DNA of 50,907 nucleotides from Gnetum montanum (taxonomy: Eukaryota > Streptophyta > Gnetopsida > Gnetales > Gnetaceae), in contig MNCI01026334.1 of assembly GCA_015680685.1 (NCBI GenBank), positions 514,548 through 565,454 of the forward strand, written 5' to 3'. Positions 45,101 through 50,907 of the stretch are shown here, in pieces; the stretch's first letter is position 1, and each line of letters opens with the position of its first letter. A program made the position numbers and the translations under genes. The notes under the pieces are model-generated. The model did no database searches, was not told where the DNA came from, and saw nothing but the letters and a program-made list of their open reading frames with translations.

Positions 45101-47930
45101 ACAATAATGAAGGACAAAAATATGATTAATTAAAAACTATAGATATATGTATATATAAAAATTGCAATAAAAATTAATTAAAAGAAAATATACATCATAC
45201 ATTTAAAAATTTGAAAGTCCTCATGAATATCCAACCATATCAAATGTGTTCTATCATACATCATATTCCATAATCCAATACATGAAATATATAGGAGAAA
45301 AATGACTAAGCATGTTAATCAAAACCTATACATATATGTCAAAAGATAAAAGATTCAAGCCGAAAATAACATCAGCATAAATTCTGAGATGAACAATAAC
45401 ACCAACTAATTACCTTGATCCACCTAACCCTAGTGACTTATAAATAAAAAATGGAATTAGCATTTGTTGAAGTCTTCACAACTCCTCTAGCTAAATTAGG
45501 GGTAAGTCTCATGGTGGCTGGGTGAGGGCATGTTTCCTTGCAAAAACATGTTAGAGTGCACAACAATTCAAACATCCAAGAATACACCATAAACATCAAG
45601 TTGCATCATCCTAAAAATAAGGAAGCTAGCATTTACCATACTTAGAATCAAATTTGGTGTGTACATTTCCAAATTTTCAATGCAATATGTCATACTATCA
45701 TGCACATAAATTTATTATTAGTTTCACCCAAGGCATCACCTCTAAGTTTTCCAACCCACTACTATTAGAGGCATTACCAAAGATATTATCTCTAATGTTT
45801 TGAAAGCATCAAACAAAAGGACCAATAAGTCATGGATCACCCTCTATTGTTAGATGGAACATACAATAAGGGCTATACTAATGCATCCTAACATACATTA
45901 ATTATCAAACATCTTCAAGGAGCCTATTTATAATCAACCATACAACTTGATGCTAGCTCCTAATAACCAATCATCCATATAAGCATCTAAACAAGGCAAC
46001 CCAAGCATTGATAGTAAAGAAAAACAAGCATCATTTGACATGTTCAAAATAACTTAAATATCCAACAATTGATCTCAAGCTAACCAACAAATCCAGATCC
46101 ATAAATCAAGTTCAATGTAGTTGAAAGAGATCAAGCCAAATTCCAATAGTAGAAAGGGACATAACATAGCACTTCTGAGATACCACAACTTAATCATTAT
46201 CTTAATACAACCCATAGTACTTGACCATGACCTCACCATGACTTAACCATGAGTCATCGTATCTTTAAGATACTCACCAACCAAAACCAAGATGAAAACC
46301 TTTTTAAGTATGACTTGATCACAACTTGACCATAACTTGTGATAATAAACCATGACTAGAACAAAACTTGTGGGTAAGTGAAATCCATTATAAATGATGA
46401 AAACAACAAAAGAAATTGAAAATTGTATACCACAACTTAGGGAGACTAATTGCAATCTCATCACAACTCGTGGTGATAGACCACGACCATGCCACAATAC
46501 ATGGTTACAAACCATAACCTCATCATGATTCATGGTTGACAAGAAAACTTGTAAAATAATATAGAAATGTAAAAATGTAGGAAAATCTCAACCATGACTT
46601 TATCACAACTCATGATGATAAACCACAACTTGTGGTATTGTAGGTTTTGCAAGACAAAGACTAGAAATTTCACAAAATAGTTGAAGGTCATGAATGACTT
46701 TATCGTGACTTGTGGTAATAGAATATGACCCAACATGACTCATGGTGGATGAACCAAAACTTGATTATGACCTATGATTAACTTGTGATTTCACATAGGT
46801 TCTAAAAAAGGGTCACAATATCTAGAACAAATCCAAAAGGGAGCCATAACTACCAAGAAGACTCAAGAAACAAAGGGATAAAGACCTAGCAAAAACATTT
46901 ATACAGCAAAATAGGGAAAAAATATCAATGAGATAACATCAACATTTAATCTAAACTCTAATAAATTGCTAGAAAATTTATAAAATGAAATTTGTTGATC
47001 TCAAGCTAACCAACAAATCCAGATCCAAAAATCAACAAAATACATGAAATTTTAACCAAAAGAAATAGTAGATAAAAGCACTAAAATCCTACAATCTATG
47101 CTTGCAAAATAAAACCTTTTTTCCAAATTCAAATTCTCATTTATTTGAACAAAATTCAAACATATCTGAATGGAGCTTCACTAATTTACAAAACTCCTCT
47201 AAGATCTACTCAAATTAAGTAATACCAAACCACATTGAGTGTGCACAAATCCTATGAATCAAAATAGATAGAAAAAAGTACCAAGATTTCTTAACCAAAA
47301 TATTGAAGCACAAATCCACAAAAATACATGAAATGTGACCACAAACTTTCATTGCCCAATCTCATGAACCAATAAGACTGTATGCACCACCATAGGCCTT
47401 CTACCTAGTAGTACCTTCAAGTTCAAGAGATTGGATGCCAAAGTGCCAGGTTGAAATGTGTATGGGATTCTTAAAGAAAAACTGAGAAAAAAAAAACCTC
47501 AACATCAAAAACCTAATCCTAACTCCTATGGTAAAATGTAAAATAAGGAAAGCTTATCACAAGATCTCATGTGACATACCTACCTTTCTTCAAAATATAT
47601 AGCAAACACACACCTATCATAATTGAATTATTAAATAATAACATCATGTTTCTATGAAATACTCATGCCATGTCCATATCATAGCCTTCATGAGAACTTG
47701 TCAAAACTCATCCATTGGGTTAGTGAGCATTAGCTAATATGTAGTAATAAAGCATAACTAAACTATGCATAAAAATTAAAATGTAATTATGCACAAAATT
47801 TAAGGCTAGAAAATCTATCTAACCATAACATGATAACACTAAGGCTTCACCAAGTACTAACCATAAGGAGAAAGACACTAACCATAGTATTAGAAAATAT
47901 GGGTTATTACATTATCTTTCCTTTAATAAT
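45101..47930. other. Unassigned repetitive region
   Basis: No coding motif was recognised. 46220-46800 holds a worn repeat of ATCACAACTCATGATGATAA type (copies near 46319, 46460, 46612, 46702). A block TTGATCTCAAGCTAACCAAC occurs at about 46070 and 46995. The minus-strand open frame 46243-46542 is a reading of the repeat. This could be part of an older, unclassified element. Confidence 0.45.
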
Positions 47931-48774
47931 TGATGAGACGCAGATTGCACAAGCCGCGATATCGCGTCCTTCCCTGCGATATCGTGGTCTGCCGCCATAT
48001 CTATAAATAAGAGGCGGCACTCCCCTCATTTGACATCCTAGGCGTAAAGTAGCGAAGCTCTGGCGGATTGATCACCCCATAGATAGAATATTTTCCATGT
48101 GCTCGTAGTAGTAGTCCCCCAAGTGAACGGTTCTTTATTCGAGCAGCTTTGTACCTGAACGCAAGTTGTGTACGGTAATAAAGATGAGCTTTGTGGATAA
48201 ACCTTGTAGTGCATGGATAGGTTTAATTAATGTTATTTACTGCTTTCCTAGTAACGTGGCATGAGTACGACTTGGTTACGAGCGTTGACGAACGTGTACG
48301 GCTAGCCAAGGAATCGGCTACTCATCGCAATTAGATTCTCTCACCCTTTNGCTGCTTGTCACACTTAGGTTAGTTAAGTGCCTTAGTACGACCACTTCGA
48401 GCACGTGCGTTACGTGTGGTAATCCCAGTAACGATTACCATTTGGTAGCCACAGTTGCACAGTTCAGGGTGTGTACGACAAGTGGGAACAGATGCTGACA
48501 CTAGGACTTAGTGCTATAGTTAGAGTTGTTTTGGTTTCTTCACCCTTTACCATTTAGCATAGGAGATAAACCGAAAAATACCAAAAAAATCATATACCTC
48601 AAACTTGCTTAACCATACACCGTGACACATACAAGCAAGCCTGGGAAGACAATGAATGATTAACCCCAAGTGTTCCTTGTGGAGTTTAGGAATTTAGTCT
48701 ATGGAGTTTGACCAGATCGCACGTGCTACGCTCGTTTCATATGGTTGAGTGTAGGGGTACCTCACCACTCATCA
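47931..48774 (+). mobile_element. 5' LTR of Athila-like element I (844 bp)
   Basis: Starts TGATGAG and ends CTCATCA, a perfect 7-bp terminal inverted repeat. The tRNA-Asp primer site follows after one base. TATAAATA is at 48002-48009, so U3 is only about 70 bp. An N at 48350 marks a contig join. It is the least decayed LTR here; its 3' partner lies beyond the window. Confidence 0.9.
47955..48009 (+). promoter_or_regulatory. LTR promoter with CGCGATATCGCG palindrome
   Basis: A perfect 12-bp palindrome CGCGATATCGCG (47955-47966) and a second box TGCGATATCGTGG (47975-47987) lie just upstream of TATAAATA (48002-48009). The same box type precedes the TATA at 4969 and at 1423. Confidence 0.65.
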
Positions 48775-48775
48775 T

Positions 48776-48793
48776 TGGCGCCGTTGCCGGGGA
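48776..48793 (+). other. Primer-binding site, tRNA-Asp type
   Basis: TGGCGCCGTTGCCGGGGA is complementary to the 3' end of plant tRNA-Asp (CCCCGGCAACGGCGCCA). It lies one base after the LTR. Asp primers are a mark of Athila-type elements. Confidence 0.9.
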
Positions 48794-48914
48794 CTAAGTG
48801 TTTTTACGCCAATTAGAACATTAGGAATCATTCACATCATTGTGAGCTTGAACGAACCTTAGGGTTAATTAGTTAATTAAGAACATAAATAACAGTAAAC
48901 AGCACACCATTAGA

Positions 48915-50907
48915 ATGGCTTCTTCTTACAAAATTAACTCACCTAAGGATAACACAGAAGACAGTCAGCACCATACGCATAATCGAGACCAGCCATGTCC
49001 TAAACAGTATACGATAACTTATACTCATCCCAATGAGTATATCCCTAATTACACTTTTACTCTCCATCAAGATGAACAGTTGCACTGGAGAGATTTGTTT
49101 GGTAATATCGTTTTACCACCAGATCGATCTGTTCCGAACATGCTTTTCCATGGATTGGCATAGATTGGCATGCAGGACTTATTCGCTGAATACGTTGCTG
49201 GAAGATATCATATAAGGGATTATCATCCCACCACTTTGCAACGTATGAGGGACGAAAGGCAGGAGAGCCAACATTCATTATTGAAGGGCAAGGTTCCCCA
49301 TGTCCTCAGTGAAATAGGAGACGAAGAACCCCTCACAATGGGTTTCTTAGAAAATGATGTTCCCCCTCCTCACAATGGGGAAGAGGTTAGGCATCAGGGC
49401 CTTCGATCAACTATACATGCTATAGGCTCTGATCCCCGTGAGCACCAACTGTTCACAGTAGGAACAACCACTCACGCTAAGGACGGACACTTAGATCGTC
49501 ACAACGATCGAGGCTGAAGCAACCGAAGAGAAGGTAAGAAACATCGCCATGGTGATGGATCCCCTTCCTCTTCTCCTTCATCTCATCATTCACTCTCTCC
49601 TTCCACATCTGGGTGCAACCATCGTGAGCATAATGGTGAGGGTAAAAGTAAAAAGGAAGATGAAAGACCTCGACAGGAAGGTCGAGAGGAGTTAGGACAA
49701 GGGCAAGGACGTAGGGAGAGTAGGGAACCACCACAAAGACATCATAGACATCATGAAAGAGATGATCATGACGAACCCCTACTCATAACCCAAAGCATGC
49801 TAGACATCACAGAGGTAGTTAGGATCCCCACAAGGCACTTAAAGGATAGCAGGATCAAGCGTTTGGACATAAATAATATCCCACAGTTTGAACGGGGATA
49901 CAACGCTAATCCTCAACATCATTTACAGGCATTCCACGATGCCTGTGCCTTGCAAAACATCGATAATGAGTGGCAGAAGCTTAAATTTTTCCCAAGGACA
50001 CTCATTAAAGAAGTAGAGAGCTGGTATCAGTCCTTAGAATCGGAAACCATCAGGAGGTGGAGTACGATGCTTGAATTGTTCAACAACAAATATCAAATGT
50101 ACTCCAGAGTGTCCAACTTGCGTAAGCAGATCCAAGGCTAGAAATAAGGTGCTTATGAACCCTTGGATGCTGCCATGGCCCGTTACTATACACTACTACA
50201 TCGTTACCCGGGCCATGGGTATGCTAAGCTAGATCAACTTCGCCACATCGTGGATGGGATAAGGAACGAAATGAGAAGAACTCTTGGGACTTACACCCAA
50301 GGGAGACTTTCCCAACTGAGAGCCCATGAAGTTGAAAGTTTTTTGGAACAAGTAGCGCAAGAAGAGGGTGAGCTACGGAAAAGAGAAAGTGCGGAAAAAT
50401 ACAACCACGATCTCTCCCTTCACAAGAAGGGAGTGAAATTCTATGATGAGGAGGATGAGTCACCACTCGAAGAGTTGATGAACCGAAAAACCGTGCCGAT
50501 CCAAAAGTTAACAACCGAGGTATCGGCTAAGGTAGACCAAATGTGGGATTCCTTAGACTCACGAATAGAAACAGTCTTAAAAATTGTAGAAGAGTCTAAG
50601 GTAGAGTAAGGTAGTGACAAAGGCAAAACTAAGTGGAGAAACTTTAACCCTGCACATAACAAGGGTAAGGGAAAAATTCCTATCTCCGATGACGCTATAA
50701 ATTTTGATTCAGACAATGATAGTGGATGTGAGGTCTGCTACTATGACCATCCTAAGGGATGTTGCCCAATTATCTCACATCTGCAGGAGTCTGGGGTGTA
50801 TGCACTAAATCCAAGACTTAATCAATGGAAAATACCCCGAAGGTTACCTTACCCACGAGGTAACCCAAGGCAGTTCCACCAACCCTTGACATATTATCCA
50901 AGTGGAA
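48915..50907 (+). pseudogene. Gag of element I, nearly open, cut by the window end
   Basis: Starts MASSYKINSPKD 121 bp after the primer site. One frame without shifts runs to the window end, broken only by stops at 49161, 49515, 50142, 50148 and 50607, several explicable as single C-to-T or G-to-A changes. An early region (GNIVLPPDRSVPNM) and a His/Arg/Ser-rich linker lead to the retrotransposon gag domain at about 49830-50220 (IPQFERGYNANPQHHLQAFH, LKFFPRTLIKEVESWY, WSTMLELFNNKY, LRKQIQG). A helical stretch and a Cys/His motif C..CYYDHPKGCCPIISHLQE near 50730 follow. Protease and pol would lie beyond the window. Element F carries the same protein. Confidence 0.85.

Noticed and set aside
46243-46736. 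Minus-strand frames suggesting a membrane protein
   Set aside because: The hydrophobic residues come from reading the CATGACTTATCACAAC repeat; the frames are short and share no motif.
1-50907. Host genes, tRNA, rRNA or snoRNA genes
   Set aside because: None was recognised on either strand. The only tRNA-like matches are the retrotransposon primer-binding sites.

Overview
This is eukaryotic nuclear DNA, almost certainly from a plant with a large, slowly purged genome. A gymnosperm is the best guess, inferred from old, decayed and nested Ty3/gypsy LTR retrotransposons with long LTRs and from the absence of any host gene I can recognise. Single N bases mark contig joins, and several of these joins are visibly wrong. 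Nearly every coding remnant is broken by in-frame stops, many at codons that look like former CAG, CAA, CGA or TGG, the pattern expected from cytosine deamination.

Layout. (1) 1-5730, + strand: the 3' end of an Athila-like element (B), with a promoter-like block, a long ORF in the env position (1909-4693), a polypurine tract and a 3' LTR. (2) 5731-9787, +: the 3' end of another gypsy element (D), with integrase C-terminus, long 3' UTR, polypurine tract and a 2.24-kb LTR. (3) About 10260-10864: a decayed Athila-like LTR tail (E). (4) 10865-32634, minus: an Athila-like element (F) with LTR, gag, protease and RNase H, split by (5) element H at 10964-28233, minus, with 2.4-kb LTRs and an ACAAG target duplication. 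(6) 33721-45100, +: a Tat-like element (G) with a decayed pol, a satellite array of about 181 bp and a 3' LTR. (7) 45101-47930: unassigned repetitive DNA. (8) 47931 to the end, +: the 5' end of the best-preserved element (I), Athila-like, with LTR, tRNA-Asp primer-binding site and a nearly open gag.

The most notable object is element H. It has gag and a protease fragment on the minus strand and no reverse transcriptase or integrase. In the place where Tat-lineage elements can carry an antisense extra ORF, it carries a multi-exon gene on the plus strand (about 17290-20896). The first exons of that gene resemble an NLI-interacting-factor/FCP1-type HAD phosphatase without its catalytic aspartates. 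They run in frame across introns into a retroelement-type domain, an acidic stretch and a coiled coil. The gene has its own TATA box (15905) and poly(A) signal (20978).

A second theme is promoter architecture. Short palindromes lie just upstream of the TATA box in three Athila-type promoters with CGCGATATCGCG-like boxes (1371, 4883, 47955), in LTR F with CATCGATGCAT-like boxes, and more loosely in H with GCTACGCTGCGTAGC-like boxes. A third theme is the number of tandem arrays inside the elements, with periods of 17, 30, 51, 53, 181 and about 180-205 bp.
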